DNA of 64,000 nt from Xenorhabdus eapokensis (GTDB lineage: Bacteria > Pseudomonadota > Gammaproteobacteria > Enterobacterales > Enterobacteriaceae): positions 62,001 to 126,000 of the forward strand of contig NZ_MKGQ01000005.1 of assembly GCF_001908105.1 (NCBI RefSeq). The letters run 5' to 3'. A program made the translations under genes and the position numbers. The notes under the pieces are model-generated. The model did not search any database. It was not told the DNA's origin and saw only the letters and a list, made by a program, of their open reading frames with translations. Shown here piece by piece: positions 28,649 to 37,220 of the stretch (positions are counted from its first letter, which is position 1; the number at the start of each line of letters is the position of its first letter).

Positions 28649-29617
28649 GTGGCACAGGATTATACTGTTGAACAATTAAACTATGGGCGTAAAGTTATCG
28701 ACTTTATGCGCTGGGACAACGTTGCCTTTGGGATTTCGTTCCTGCTGTTGATTGCTTCCATCATTATGATAGGCACTCGTGGGTTTAACTGGGGGCTTGA
28801 TTTTACCGGTGGTACAGTCATTGAGGTGAAGTTGAGTAAACCTGCGGATCTGGACAAAATGCGTGAAAGCCTGAGCCAGCATGGTTTTGCTGATCCACTT
28901 TTGCAAAATTTTGGCAGCAGCCGTGATGTGATGGTTCGTATGCCACCTGTGGAAGGTAATGCAGGGCAAGAGCTTGGCAATAAAATTATCTCGGTAATTA
29001 ACCAGGATATTGATAAAGATGCCACAGTTAAACGTGTAGAGTTTGTTGGTCCAAGTGTCGGAAACGAATTGGCACAGACCGGAGCGATGGCGTTATTGGT
29101 TGCATTGATCTGTATCCTGATTTATGTCGGTTTCCGCTTTGAGTGGCGTCTGGCATTGGGGGCTGTTATTGCGCTTGCGCATGACGTGCTTATTACGCTG
29201 GGTATCCTGTCGTTGTTCCATATCGAAATTGACCTGACTATTGTTGCGTCGTTGATGTCCGTTATTGGCTACTCATTGAACGATAGCATCGTTGTGTCGG
29301 ATCGTATTCGTGAGAACTTCCGTAAGATACGCCGTGGTACGTCGTATGAAATCACCAACATTTCTTTAACCCAGACCTTGAGCCGTACCATCATGACTTC
29401 AGCCACCACATTGTTGGTTGTATTGATGCTATACATTTTTGGTGGTGAAATGCTGAAAGGTTTCTCACTGGTCATGTTAATCGGTGTTTCTATCGGTACA
29501 GTCTCTTCTATTTATGTTGCTTCTGCACTGGCTTTGAAATTAGGTATGAAGCGTGAACATTTGATCCAGCAGAAGGTTGAGAAAGAAGGGGCAGATCAGC
29601 CCTCCATTCTTCCTTAA
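28649..29617 (+). CDS. secF: Protein translocase subunit SecF
   Basis: Partner of SecD, 322 residues. The frame opens upstream inside secD, but GTG 28649, 8 bases after AAGGAG, gives [20 protein letters not shown], the family N-terminus. The first membrane helix is followed by the [16 protein letters not shown] motif and a short periplasmic domain. Five helices at the C-terminus carry [20 protein letters not shown], then [13 protein letters not shown]. It ends the operon at a good terminator. Confidence 0.97.
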   Translation: MAQDYTVEQLNYGRKVIDFMRWDNVAFGISFLLLIASIIMIGTRGFNWGLDFTGGTVIEVKLSKPADLDKMRESLSQHGFADPLLQNFGSSRDVMVRMPPVEGNAGQELGNKIISVINQDIDKDATVKRVEFVGPSVGNELAQTGAMALLVALICILIYVGFRFEWRLALGAVIALAHDVLITLGILSLFHIEIDLTIVASLMSVIGYSLNDSIVVSDRIRENFRKIRRGTSYEITNISLTQTLSRTIMTSATTLLVVLMLYIFGGEMLKGFSLVMLIGVSIGTVSSIYVASALALKLGMKREHLIQQKVEKEGADQPSILP

Positions 29618-29650
29618 TTATTTTGCCTGATCGAGCACTGATATCGCTTA

Positions 29651-29685
29651 AACACCCTGTGAGTACTTACTGACAGGGTGTTTTT
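29651..29685 (+). terminator. Terminator of tgt-yajC-secDF
   Basis: Perfect 10-base arms AACACCCTGT / ACAGGGTGTT around a 12-base loop, then TTTC. It lies 34 bases after secF. Confidence 0.85.
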
Positions 29686-29739
29686 CGTCACCACTTCAAG
29701 GTACACTGTTATCCCTTCGGTTAACTGTCAGGAAACGAT

Positions 29740-30189
29740 ATGCATTGCCCATTTTGCGCAGCCGTTGATACTAAAGTTATTGATTCCCGTCTGGTAGGGG
29801 ATGGCTCACAAGTGCGCCGTCGCCGTCAGTGCCTGGAATGTCATGAACGCTTCACTACGTTTGAAGTTGCAGAGCTGGTGATGCCACGAGTCATTAAAAG
29901 TGATGACATTCGAGAGCCTTTCGACGAAGAAAAATTGCGTCGTGGAATGCAGAAAGCACTGGAAAAGCGCCCTGTCAGCTCTGATGATGTAGAAACAGCA
30001 ATTAACCATATTAAGTCACAGGTACGGGCAACAGGAGAGCGCGAAATTCCGGCCAAAATGATCGGAAATTTTGTCATGGATGCGCTGAAAAAACTGGATA
30101 AAGTGGCTTATATTCGTTTTGCATCTGTTTATCGCAGCTTTGAAGATGTTCGCGAATTCGGTGAAGAGATTGCCAGATTGCAAGACTAA
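29740..30189 (+). CDS. nrdR: Transcriptional repressor NrdR
   Basis: A nucleotide-sensing repressor of ribonucleotide reductase operons. 149 residues. The zinc ribbon uses the pairs MHCPFC and QCLEC (residues 3/6 and 31/34), with the basic loop RRRRQ between. The ATP-cone domain follows ([20 protein letters not shown] then RVxxE-type repeats), and the tail is [20 protein letters not shown]. It begins the nrdR-ribD-ribH-nusB-thiL-pgpA cluster; ribD starts 21 bases after it, consistent with one transcript. Confidence 0.98.
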   Translation: MHCPFCAAVDTKVIDSRLVGDGSQVRRRRQCLECHERFTTFEVAELVMPRVIKSDDIREPFDEEKLRRGMQKALEKRPVSSDDVETAINHIKSQVRATGEREIPAKMIGNFVMDALKKLDKVAYIRFASVYRSFEDVREFGEEIARLQD

Positions 30190-30210
30190 CCACGAGCAAG
30201 ACTAAACACT

Positions 30211-31317
30211 ATGACACTTGATGAAATATATATGTCCAGAGCGCTGGAGCTGGCGTTTCAGGGGCGTTTTACCACATCGCCAAATCCGAATGTAGGTTGC
30301 GTCATCGTTAAGGATGGGCAGATAATCGGGGAAGGTTTTCATGCACGGGCGGGCGAACCTCACGCAGAAGTTCATGCTCTGCGTATGGCCGGTGAAAAAG
30401 CTCAAGGTGCTACCGCTTACGTTACTCTTGAACCGTGCAGTCATCACGGTAAAACTCCCCCTTGTGCTGATGCTTTGATTGCCGCCGGCTTAAGCCGAGT
30501 TGTGGTAGCGATGCAAGATCCCAATCCTCAAGTGGCTGGACGTGGCTTGTATAAATTGCAGCAAGCTGGAATTGCCGTTGAACATGGTTTGATGATGGAA
30601 CAGGCGGAATCCTTGAATAAGGGTTTTCTGAAACGTATGCGTACAGGGTTCCCGTACCTGCAATTGAAACTAGGTGCATCATTGGACGGTCGAACTGCAT
30701 TGGCATCGGGGGAAAGCAAGTGGATTACCTCACCTGAAGCCCGTCAAGATGTGCAGAAACTACGGGCGCAGTGCAGTGCTATTTTGAGCTCCAGCGCAAC
30801 GGTATTGGCAGATGATCCTTCTCTGACGGTTCGCTGGCATGAACTGGATGCTGAAACACAAGCGATTTATCCGCAAGAATTGCTCCGCCAACCCATCCGT
30901 ATTATTACGGATAGCCAAAATCGCGTCACTCCACAGCATCAGGTCGTACAGCAACCAGGGGAATGTTGGCTAGCACGTACTAAGCAAGATCAGCAAAAAT
31001 GGCCTGATAATAGCGAACAGATTTTCTTGCCAGCGTATGGTGACGGTGTTGATTTAGTGTTGCTGATGATGCAACTTGGTAAGCGCCAGATAAATTCTGT
31101 TTGGGCGGAATGCGGCCCTGCCTTAGCTGGGGCTTTATTGTCGCTAGGGTTAGTCGATGAATTAATCCTGTATATCGCGCCTAAGATATTGGGAAATAGT
31201 GCCCGTGGATTGTTCGATATTCCTGAATTGCAAAAATTATCGGATGCCCCTGAATTTTCTCTGTTTGATGTTCAACAGATTGGCCCTGATGTACGTCTTC
31301 GCTTACGGCCGAACTAG
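30211..31317 (+). CDS. ribD: Bifunctional riboflavin deaminase/reductase RibD
   Basis: RibD carries out the second and third steps of riboflavin synthesis: deamination of the pyrimidine and NADPH reduction of the ribosyl side chain. 368 residues. The deaminase domain (1-145) has the zinc site HAEVHAL and EPCSHHGKTPPC. The reductase domain shows LKLGASLDGRTALASGESKW, ITDSQNRVT and VWAECGPALAGALL. The ATG at 30211 lies 21 bases after nrdR. An 87-base gap with two hairpins separates it from ribH. Confidence 0.97.
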   Translation: MTLDEIYMSRALELAFQGRFTTSPNPNVGCVIVKDGQIIGEGFHARAGEPHAEVHALRMAGEKAQGATAYVTLEPCSHHGKTPPCADALIAAGLSRVVVAMQDPNPQVAGRGLYKLQQAGIAVEHGLMMEQAESLNKGFLKRMRTGFPYLQLKLGASLDGRTALASGESKWITSPEARQDVQKLRAQCSAILSSSATVLADDPSLTVRWHELDAETQAIYPQELLRQPIRIITDSQNRVTPQHQVVQQPGECWLARTKQDQQKWPDNSEQIFLPAYGDGVDLVLLMMQLGKRQINSVWAECGPALAGALLSLGLVDELILYIAPKILGNSARGLFDIPELQKLSDAPEFSLFDVQQIGPDVRLRLRPN

Positions 31318-31320
31318 GTG

Positions 31321-31385
31321 TTTTGATTTTGGGATTGCCCTAAATCAAAAATAATGTGATAAGATCCGCCCCCCTGCGGATCTTA
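31321..31385 (+). promoter_or_regulatory. Two tandem hairpins between ribD and ribH
   Basis: Hairpin 1 is TTTTGATTTTGGG / CCCTAAATCAAAA (31321-31333, 31338-31350; one mismatch). Hairpin 2 is TAAGATCCGC / GCGGATCTTA (31360-31369, 31376-31385; perfect). Neither is followed by a T-run; the ribH start is 19 bases after hairpin 2. It does not look like an FMN (RFN) riboswitch, which would be larger with several conserved helices. It may be an RNA processing or translation-control element. Confidence 0.5.
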
Positions 31386-31404
31386 ATAAGATATAAGGAA
31401 GGCT

Positions 31405-31875
31405 ATGAACGTAATCAAAGGTGTTGTTGCAGCTCCTGAAGCTCGCATTGCCATTGCTGTTGCCCGCTTTAACAACTTCATTAATGACAGCCTGCTGGAA
31501 GGAGCCGTTGATGCGTTAGAACGTATCGGTCAGGTTTCTTCGGACAATATCACCGTAGTATGGGTGCCGGGTGCTTATGAATTGCCATTGACGGTCAAAG
31601 CGCTGGCTGAATCCCGAAAATATGATGCGGTTATTGCTTTAGGTACGGTTATCCGTGGCGGAACAGCCCACTTTGAATATGTTGCCGGTGAATGTAGCTC
31701 AGGCTTGTCCAGCGTGGCAATGTCCAGCAATATTCCTGTTACATTGGGTGTTCTGACAACAGAAAATATTGAACAGGCGATTGAACGCGCTGGGACTAAA
31801 GCGGGCAATAAAGGTGCGGAAGCTGCCTTGACCGCATTGGAAATGATTAATGTAATCAAAGCCATTAAAGGCTGA
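31405..31875 (+). CDS. ribH: 6,7-dimethyl-8-ribityllumazine synthase
   Basis: Penultimate enzyme of riboflavin synthesis (named ribE in E. coli K-12); it assembles into a 60-subunit shell. 156 residues, standard length. Motifs: [18 protein letters not shown] (substrate Phe/Asn), [32 protein letters not shown] with the catalytic His, and [26 protein letters not shown] lies 6 bases before the ATG. nusB follows after 29 bases. Riboflavin synthase (ribC) is not in the window. Confidence 0.98.
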   Translation: MNVIKGVVAAPEARIAIAVARFNNFINDSLLEGAVDALERIGQVSSDNITVVWVPGAYELPLTVKALAESRKYDAVIALGTVIRGGTAHFEYVAGECSSGLSSVAMSSNIPVTLGVLTTENIEQAIERAGTKAGNKGAEAALTALEMINVIKAIKG

Positions 31876-31904
31876 ATTTTTTAGTTTTAATTAAGGGGAA
31901 TTTT

Positions 31905-32321
31905 GTGAAACCTGCTGCTCGTCGTCGTGCTCGTGAGTGTGCTGTTCAGGCAATTTATTCATGGCAATTATCCAAAAACAGCATTGCTGATGTTGAACTG
32001 CAGTTTCTGTCAGAGCAGGACGTATCCGGTGCTGATGTCACCTATTTTCGTGAATTGCTGTCTGGGGTAGCAGTCAATGCTACAAAATTGGATGCTTTGA
32101 TGGCGCCTTATCTTTCCCGTCAGCTCGAAGAGTTAGGTCAGGTAGAAAAAGCCATTTTGCGCGTTGCGATGTTTGAACTAAGCTTTCGTGATGATGTTCC
32201 CTACAAAGTGGCTATTAATGAAGGCATCGAACTGGCAAAAATATTTGGTGCTGAAGATAGTCATAAATTCGTGAATGGGGTGTTGGATAAAGCTGGCCCG
32301 GCAGCACGTAAGAAAAAGTGA
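31905..32321 (+). CDS. nusB: Transcription antitermination factor NusB
   Basis: An all-helical RNA-binding protein that, with NusE, binds boxA RNA in rRNA antitermination. 138 residues from GTG 31905, with AAGGGG upstream. N-terminal Arg-rich helix ([20 protein letters not shown]) and C-terminal [20 protein letters not shown] then [11 protein letters not shown] are characteristic. It sits between ribH and thiL, as in E. coli, and a very strong stem-loop follows it. Confidence 0.97.
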   Translation: MKPAARRRARECAVQAIYSWQLSKNSIADVELQFLSEQDVSGADVTYFRELLSGVAVNATKLDALMAPYLSRQLEELGQVEKAILRVAMFELSFRDDVPYKVAINEGIELAKIFGAEDSHKFVNGVLDKAGPAARKKK

Positions 32322-32362
32322 TTGCTTGCCAGGAGTTCCCCATTATAACTCAATGATTTTAC

Positions 32363-32390
32363 ACATGAGGCCGGAAATCCGGCCTCATGT
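32363..32390. terminator. Strong stem-loop after nusB
   Basis: Perfect 13-base arms ACATGAGGCCGGA / TCCGGCCTCATGT. No T-run follows on the + strand, so it may be a processing site rather than a full terminator, and thiL may still be reached by read-through. Confidence 0.6.
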
Positions 32391-32422
32391 GCTCATCGTT
32401 GGTCACTTTTTGGAATTCTATT

Positions 32423-33469
32423 ATGGCATGTGGTGAATTTGACCTCATTGCACGTTACTTCAATCGCCCTCTCATCCGCCGACGTGATGTAAACCTAGGG
32501 ATTGGCGATGATTGTGCACTGATGACCGTTGCTGATAAGCAAGAATTAGCGGTAACAACAGATACATTGGTTGCTGGTGTCCATTTCCTTCCTGAGATCT
32601 CACCGGAAGATTTGGCGTATAAAGCACTGGCTGTCAATATCAGTGATTTGGCTGCCGTTGGGGCTGATCCCGCTTGGGTATCGTTGGCATTAACCTTGCC
32701 TGACATCAATGAGGATTGGTTAAAACGGTTTAGTGATAGTCTGTTTGAACAACTGAACTATTACGGTATGCAGTTGATTGGTGGGGATACGACAAAAGGT
32801 CCCATGAGTTTAACGCTAACCGTGCATGGATTAGTGCCGACTGGCAGGGCGTTGCGTCGTGCTGGTGCAAAGAACGGGGATTGGATTTATGTCACCGGAA
32901 CATTAGGTGACAGCGCCGCAGGACTTGCCTTGTTACAAGAGCACCTGCTTGTGGAAGATCCTGCGATCCACAATTGGTTGGTTAAGCGTCATCTCCGTCC
33001 ACAACCACGCGTTTTACAAGGGCAGGCACTGCGTGATCTGGCTTCTTCCGCAATTGATCTGTCCGATGGATTGATTTCTGATCTCAACCATATTCTGAAA
33101 GCTAGCCAATGCGGTGCGCGTATTAATCTGGATGCGCTGCCTTATTCGGAAGCGATGCAGCAATATGTTCCCGCTGAACAGGCGTTGAAATGGGCGCTGA
33201 GTGGTGGGGAAGATTATGAGTTGTGCTTCACTGTACCTGAGCTCAACCGTGGCGCGTTAAATATGGCATTGGCTCATTCGGGGGCGAGTTTCTGCTGTAT
33301 TGGGCAAATCAGGCCAGAATCAGAAGGTATCCGCTATTTTAACAATAACAAAGAAATTGCGTTGGATCTGAACGGCTTTGACCACTTTAAAACGGATAAA
33401 AAACCGGTAGTACCTTGTCCGGCTGCACACCAGGAAGAAAACGATCAAACGGAGGGAACGCATGGATGA
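32423..33469 (+). CDS. thiL: Thiamine-monophosphate kinase
   Basis: Last step of thiamine pyrophosphate synthesis: phosphorylation of thiamine monophosphate with ATP. The frame opens at 32387, but ATG 32423 gives [13 protein letters not shown], the family N-terminus. Motifs: IGDDCALM (Mg/ATP), [51 protein letters not shown] and [10 protein letters not shown]. The protein is 348 residues against about 325 in E. coli. The extra part is a hydrophilic tail after GFDHF rich in Lys, Pro and Glu, whose last bases overlap pgpA by eight. Because pgpA needs this region for its ribosome-binding site, the tail may be simple stop-codon drift. Confidence 0.96.
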   Translation: MACGEFDLIARYFNRPLIRRRDVNLGIGDDCALMTVADKQELAVTTDTLVAGVHFLPEISPEDLAYKALAVNISDLAAVGADPAWVSLALTLPDINEDWLKRFSDSLFEQLNYYGMQLIGGDTTKGPMSLTLTVHGLVPTGRALRRAGAKNGDWIYVTGTLGDSAAGLALLQEHLLVEDPAIHNWLVKRHLRPQPRVLQGQALRDLASSAIDLSDGLISDLNHILKASQCGARINLDALPYSEAMQQYVPAEQALKWALSGGEDYELCFTVPELNRGALNMALAHSGASFCCIGQIRPESEGIRYFNNNKEIALDLNGFDHFKTDKKPVVPCPAAHQEENDQTEGTHG

Positions 33470-33953
33470 TGCAAAACGCCACTTAAAAATGAGTAATCCG
33501 TGGCATTTATTGGCTACGGGATTCGGTAGTGGCTTATCGCCGATCATACCGGGCACAATGGGCTCAGTAGCGGCGATCCCTTTCTGGTTACTGTTGATGC
33601 AGTTACCGACATGGGGAATTTGGTTGGCTATTGTATTGGGAGCAGTCATTGGCTGTGTGATTTGCCAGAAAGCTGCCGATGCCATGAATGTGGACGATCC
33701 TGGTTGTGTCGTCTGGGATGAATTCATTGGAATGTGGATCACACTAATGGCAATTCCGGTGCTCAACTGGCAATGGGTTTTGGTTGGGTTTGTGGTATTC
33801 CGCATTTTTGATATGTGGAAACCGTGGCCGATTCGCTGGTTTGATCGCTATGTGAAAGGTGGTGTCGGTATTATGTTGGATGACATTATCGCAGCGATTT
33901 TTGCGGTTGTAGTCATTTGGCTGCTGGATTTCTACCAACTGTTACCCTTTTAA
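33462..33953 (+). CDS. pgpA: Phosphatidylglycerophosphatase A
   Basis: An inner-membrane lipid phosphatase making phosphatidylglycerol from its phosphate. 163 residues. Motifs: [36 protein letters not shown] (conserved acidic residues of PgpA) and [16 protein letters not shown], then [19 protein letters not shown] 33462 is preceded by GGAGGGAACGC and overlaps the end of thiL by 8 bases, so it is translationally coupled. It is the last gene of the nrdR cluster and is convergent with pcp. Confidence 0.97.
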   Translation: MDDAKRHLKMSNPWHLLATGFGSGLSPIIPGTMGSVAAIPFWLLLMQLPTWGIWLAIVLGAVIGCVICQKAADAMNVDDPGCVVWDEFIGMWITLMAIPVLNWQWVLVGFVVFRIFDMWKPWPIRWFDRYVKGGVGIMLDDIIAAIFAVVVIWLLDFYQLLPF

Positions 33954-33956
33954 GTT

Positions 33957-33987
33957 AAATAGTCACTGGGATCCAGTGGCTATTTTT
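33957..33987. terminator. Bidirectional terminator between pgpA and pcp
   Basis: AAATAGTCACTGG / CCAGTGGCTATTT (one mismatch) with TTTT after it. Confidence 0.8.
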
Positions 33988-33999
33988 TCGGTTTATTTT

Positions 34000-34662
34000 T
34001 CAGTTTGTTGCCCCACCTGAGATAGGAATATCTTTTTCATGCCTCAATGCTGACTCAATGGCGATTTTCAAGGCTGCCGTCATCATCTCTACAGCCATAC
34101 TTGGCGCACCAGAATGTCTTGTGGCTTGCTCTGGTGAATAAGGAACATGGATAAAGCCGCCACGTATAGCAGGAGTACGTTGGTTCAGATAATGCAGCAA
34201 ACCGTACATAACATGATTGCAAACGAAGGTTCCCGCAGTTTGGGATACTGTTGCTGGAATTCCTGCATTATTTAACTCATTGGTTATTGCCTTGATAGGC
34301 AGGGTAGAAAAATAAGCCGTAGGGCCACCGACAATGACAGGAGTGTCAATGGGCTGTTGGCCTGCATTATCAGGAATACGGGCATCGTTAACATTGATTG
34401 CGACACGTTCTACACTGATATTTGATCTGTTTCCCGCTTCCCCAACGGAAATCACTACTTCTGGTTTAATGAGTTCAATTGCCGCATAGAGTTGTTCCAG
34501 AGAAGTATCGAAAATGCAAGGTAGTTGGCAAACTTCAATATTTGCATCCGCGATTTGACATCCCTGCAATGGCCTAACGGCTTGCCATGATGGATTGATT
34601 GTTTCACCGCCGAAAGGTTCAAAAGCAGTAACTAGAGTAGTTTTTATGGCAACAGCTTTCAT
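34000..34662 (-). CDS. pcp: Pyrrolidone-carboxylate peptidase (pyroglutamyl peptidase I)
   Basis: A cytoplasmic cysteine peptidase (family C15) that removes N-terminal 5-oxoproline from peptides. The frame opens at 34737, but ATG 34662, 6 bases after AAGGAA, gives the family start; 220 residues. The catalytic triad is visible as E85 (ISVERVAINVND), C148 (AGTFVCNHVMYGL) and H172 (GFIHVPYSPEQ). FEPFGGETINPSW is the N-terminal signature. It follows two membrane genes (DUF979 and DUF969) by 20 bases, a known pairing. The release of 5-oxoproline here fits with those neighbours being a 5-oxoproline transporter. Confidence 0.96.
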   Translation of the reverse strand: MKAVAIKTTLVTAFEPFGGETINPSWQAVRPLQGCQIADANIEVCQLPCIFDTSLEQLYAAIELIKPEVVISVGEAGNRSNISVERVAINVNDARIPDNAGQQPIDTPVIVGGPTAYFSTLPIKAITNELNNAGIPATVSQTAGTFVCNHVMYGLLHYLNQRTPAIRGGFIHVPYSPEQATRHSGAPSMAVEMMTAALKIAIESALRHEKDIPISGGATN

Positions 34663-34682
34663 GTCGGTTCCTTTTTGTTGTT

Positions 34683-35699
34683 TTATAAGAAGATCAGAAA
34701 ATAGAGCAGAAATACATTGGCGATTAATAAAACGCATCCTGTGGGAATTTGCGCCTTAATAACGGCATTTCGATCCGGTAGTTCCAATAGAGCTGCTGGG
34801 ACGATATTGAAGTTTGCTGCCATGGGGGTCATCAATGTACCGCAATAGCCGGAGAACATACCGATGGCTGCCATAACGGTGGGATTGCCACCATGTTGTA
34901 AGATCAAAATGGGAATACCAATACCGGCAGTAACGATGGGAAAAGCCGCGAAAGCATTACCCATAACCATAGTCAGCAGCGCCATCCCAAAAACATACGC
35001 TACCACGGCGATAAAGCGATTATCGACAGCGATATAATTTTCGGTTAGGTAGGAAATCACCGTACCTATGCCGGCAGTTGTAAAGAGTAATCCGAGCGTA
35101 GCCAGAAGCTGTGGCAGGATGAATACGCAACCAATGGCGTCGAGCAGGCGGCGAGTCTCCTGTATTGGCTGTGGTATGGCATCACGACTTATGCGTAATG
35201 CCATAACCAATCCTATCAGACAGCCGAGAGTAATTGAAAAGAGTGTCACCAGGGTTGAATGATTTCCCTCACCAAAGATTGCTTGTTGTAAGCCTGGAAT
35301 GTGGTCAAACATTAACACACCAATAATGGTGACAACGGGGATCAGCAGGACGGGAAAAAATAGTTTATTGCCAAGACGATTAGCGCCTTCCAACCGTTGT
35401 TTTGGGGTACTTTGATGATAATTTCCCAGTTGGACTCCACCAAATCCTGCCAATAGTGCCATAAAGACGACCAGCACACCGATACTAATATAGGCAATTC
35501 TTTGGGCATAAGCTTCATCACTGATCCAGATAGCTACTATATAATGACTCCATTTCCCCATCAGGAAGATTAAACCGTAAAGCGCCCAGAATAGACCGGT
35601 AGTTAAACGGCGAGGATTAGCTTTATCACGCCATGACATGATAGCGACAGCCATCAAGAGCACGCCTGCCAGCACGTAGAGATACTGTAACTGAAACAT
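34683..35699 (-). CDS. DUF979 family membrane protein, putative 5-oxoproline permease subunit
   Basis: A 338-residue protein with about ten hydrophobic helices and no soluble domain. MFQLQYLYVLAGVLLMAVAI starts it, and GGNPTVMAAIGMFSGYCGTL with TPMAANFNIVPAALLELPD near the end is the conserved DUF979 region. The start ATG overlaps the stop of the DUF969 gene by one base (TAATG), and pcp follows by 20 bases. The pairing of DUF969, DUF979 and pcp is widespread. Current family annotation, as I recall it, treats the two DUF proteins as subunits of a 5-oxoproline transporter; that function is inferred mainly from context. Confidence 0.8.
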   Translation of the reverse strand: MFQLQYLYVLAGVLLMAVAIMSWRDKANPRRLTTGLFWALYGLIFLMGKWSHYIVAIWISDEAYAQRIAYISIGVLVVFMALLAGFGGVQLGNYHQSTPKQRLEGANRLGNKLFFPVLLIPVVTIIGVLMFDHIPGLQQAIFGEGNHSTLVTLFSITLGCLIGLVMALRISRDAIPQPIQETRRLLDAIGCVFILPQLLATLGLLFTTAGIGTVISYLTENYIAVDNRFIAVVAYVFGMALLTMVMGNAFAAFPIVTAGIGIPILILQHGGNPTVMAAIGMFSGYCGTLMTPMAANFNIVPAALLELPDRNAVIKAQIPTGCVLLIANVFLLYFLIFL

Positions 35700-36427
35700 T
35701 ATTTCCCCTCCTTGCTATGTAGCCAGGTGTGATTTAACGCATTCAGTTCGTTGGCAATCCGATAATCAAGGCGATATAACCGAGTGGAATGGATTAGAAA
35801 AGCACAAATGGCAGTAGGTAGCCCCCAAAGGGCAATATGTAGTGGTTCAGTGTGAATATCCGCTGATTCCAGCATGAAATTGTGCATAAAGATAACGGCC
35901 CCGAAGGCGACAAAAATATCTTCCCCAAAGAACAGACCGGTATTATCCGTTGCTGCTGACATAGCGCGGATGCGGTGACGAACTGAATCCGGCAACTCTC
36001 CATATTGATTTTCAGACGCCGCTTCTGCCATAGGAGCCAAGAGGGGACGAACCATTTGCGGATGCCCGCCTAAACTGGTTAAACCTAATGCAGCAGAGAC
36101 TTCTCGTATAAACAAATAGATAATCAATAAACGCCCGGTTGTCGCCATTTTGATATGAGCAATGGATTTCTGGGCTCGTTCTTTTAGACCGTGCCTTTCC
36201 AATAGGCCAATGATGACTAAAGGAAACAGGATGGTCAGTGTTAAATTTAGGGTATTAACAAACCCAGAACCTAACTTCTCCAAAATATCGGTTATCGGCA
36301 TGTGGGCAGCAAGTCCCGTGACAAGGCCAGCAATGGTGACGACCAGAACCGGATTAAATCGGATAACAAAACCGATGATAATGACGGCGATCCCGATTAG
36401 GGGCCAAAAATTAATGGCTTGCTGCAT
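35699..36427 (-). CDS. DUF969 family membrane protein, putative 5-oxoproline permease subunit
   Basis: A 242-residue protein with about six hydrophobic helices. Conserved text: INFWPLIGIAVIIIGFVIRF, NLTLTILFPLVIIGLLERHG and SLGGHPQMVRPLLAPMAEAA, then ATDNTGLFFGEDIFVAFGAV. First gene of a three-gene operon with the DUF979 gene and pcp; the TAATG overlap implies coupled translation and a fixed stoichiometry. The region upstream to 36733 is AT-rich and must hold the promoter. The transport role is inferred from its fixed partners. Confidence 0.8.
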   Translation of the reverse strand: MQQAINFWPLIGIAVIIIGFVIRFNPVLVVTIAGLVTGLAAHMPITDILEKLGSGFVNTLNLTLTILFPLVIIGLLERHGLKERAQKSIAHIKMATTGRLLIIYLFIREVSAALGLTSLGGHPQMVRPLLAPMAEAASENQYGELPDSVRHRIRAMSAATDNTGLFFGEDIFVAFGAVIFMHNFMLESADIHTEPLHIALWGLPTAICAFLIHSTRLYRLDYRIANELNALNHTWLHSKEGK

Positions 36428-36732
36428 ATTTTATTTCCCCATGATTGACACATTGACATGTTGTTGATTTATTGTGGGTTTAATTTGCACTTATTGTTAA
36501 CATGTTGTTTTACATTGTTGAGCAATAAATAAACTTCGATTAACAAATAAGCAAATAAAATTCGCAATGAATTGTAAAAGTGGAATGCAGCTCACTTCTT
36601 GGATGAAAAAACGTTTATTGGATGAGAAGGTTTGCTAATCGGCTTAGAAACCAAAAGGGATAAAACTGATATTCGTGATACCTTACAGGCGTTAAATATC
36701 GGTATTAACGTGGAGACAACAGCATTTGAAAT
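36428..36732. other. AT-rich intergenic region with a short unrecognised frame
   Basis: Contains the presumed promoter of the DUF969-DUF979-pcp operon. On the + strand a 51-codon frame without start, about 36626-36780, reads ETKRDKTDIRDTLQALNIGI and further; I do not recognise it. It overlaps the 3' end of the LuxR remnant on the other strand. Confidence 0.35.
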
Positions 36733-36963
36733 TCAAACAAAAAGTCGGCTTGCAGAACGTAAAAATCTTTCTGGCACATAGAGATCGAAATTATTAAGGC
36801 GACAATATTCTTCTAATTGTTGAACGGAGCTAACACCTGCTTTTTTATATATTTGGGCTGTATAGTTTTCGACAGTACGATAAGAAATGTTTAACATTCT
36901 ACCAATTTGTTTACTGGTATATTTGTGCAAAGAGAGAAATATGGAATAAACAATGAAGAGAAT
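36733..36963 (-). pseudogene. C-terminal remnant of a LuxR-type regulator
   Basis: About 76 residues. The text KYTSKQIGRMLNISYRTVEN followed by YTAQIYKKAGVSSVQQL is the LuxR-type helix-turn-helix. It ends EEYCRLNNFDLYVPERFL, like the LuxR solos frequent in Xenorhabdus and Photorhabdus. An in-frame TGA precedes it and the N-terminal signal-sensing domain is absent. A TTG at 36930 is the only start-like codon. It is probably a deletion remnant, not an active regulator. Confidence 0.65.
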
Positions 36964-37074
36964 TCACTATCATGAAATTAATCCAGTGGGAAAATATATC
37001 TGTCAAATTACGTAATTAATATACTTCTCAATTCCTCTTCTTAATTAGCAATGGGCCGGTGTATAACTTATCTA

Positions 37075-37149
37075 ATGGGCAGTGAGAAGTCGCTGCATCT
37101 GGTTGTCATTACCGACTTGCATTCAAGAAAACTTATTGGTAGTCGATAG
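37075..37149 (+). pseudogene. Fragment of an IS3-family transposase (OrfB catalytic core)
   Basis: The frame reads SLHLVVITDLHSRKLIGSR before TAG. This resembles the second-Asp motif of IS3-family DDE transposases (LxVVIDLFSRKVVGW). No inverted-repeat ends or other parts of the element are visible. It suggests that an insertion sequence was once here and was lost by deletion, perhaps together with the LuxR gene. Confidence 0.45.
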
Positions 37150-37179
37150 GTGATTGTATAACTGGCACAATAAGGAAAA

Positions 37180-37212
37180 AACGGATGAATGACTGAAAAA
37201 TCCTCATCCGTT
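37180..37212 (-). terminator. Terminator of the xseB-ispA-dxs operon
   Basis: Perfect 9-base arms AACGGATGA / TCATCCGTT; read on the minus strand it is followed by TTTTCC. It lies just after the dxs stop. Confidence 0.8.
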
Positions 37213-37220
37213 CTTATCAG

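Noticed and set aside
31318..31404. FMN riboswitch before ribH
   Set aside because: The gap is only 87 bases and holds two simple stems, far from the multi-helix RFN element.
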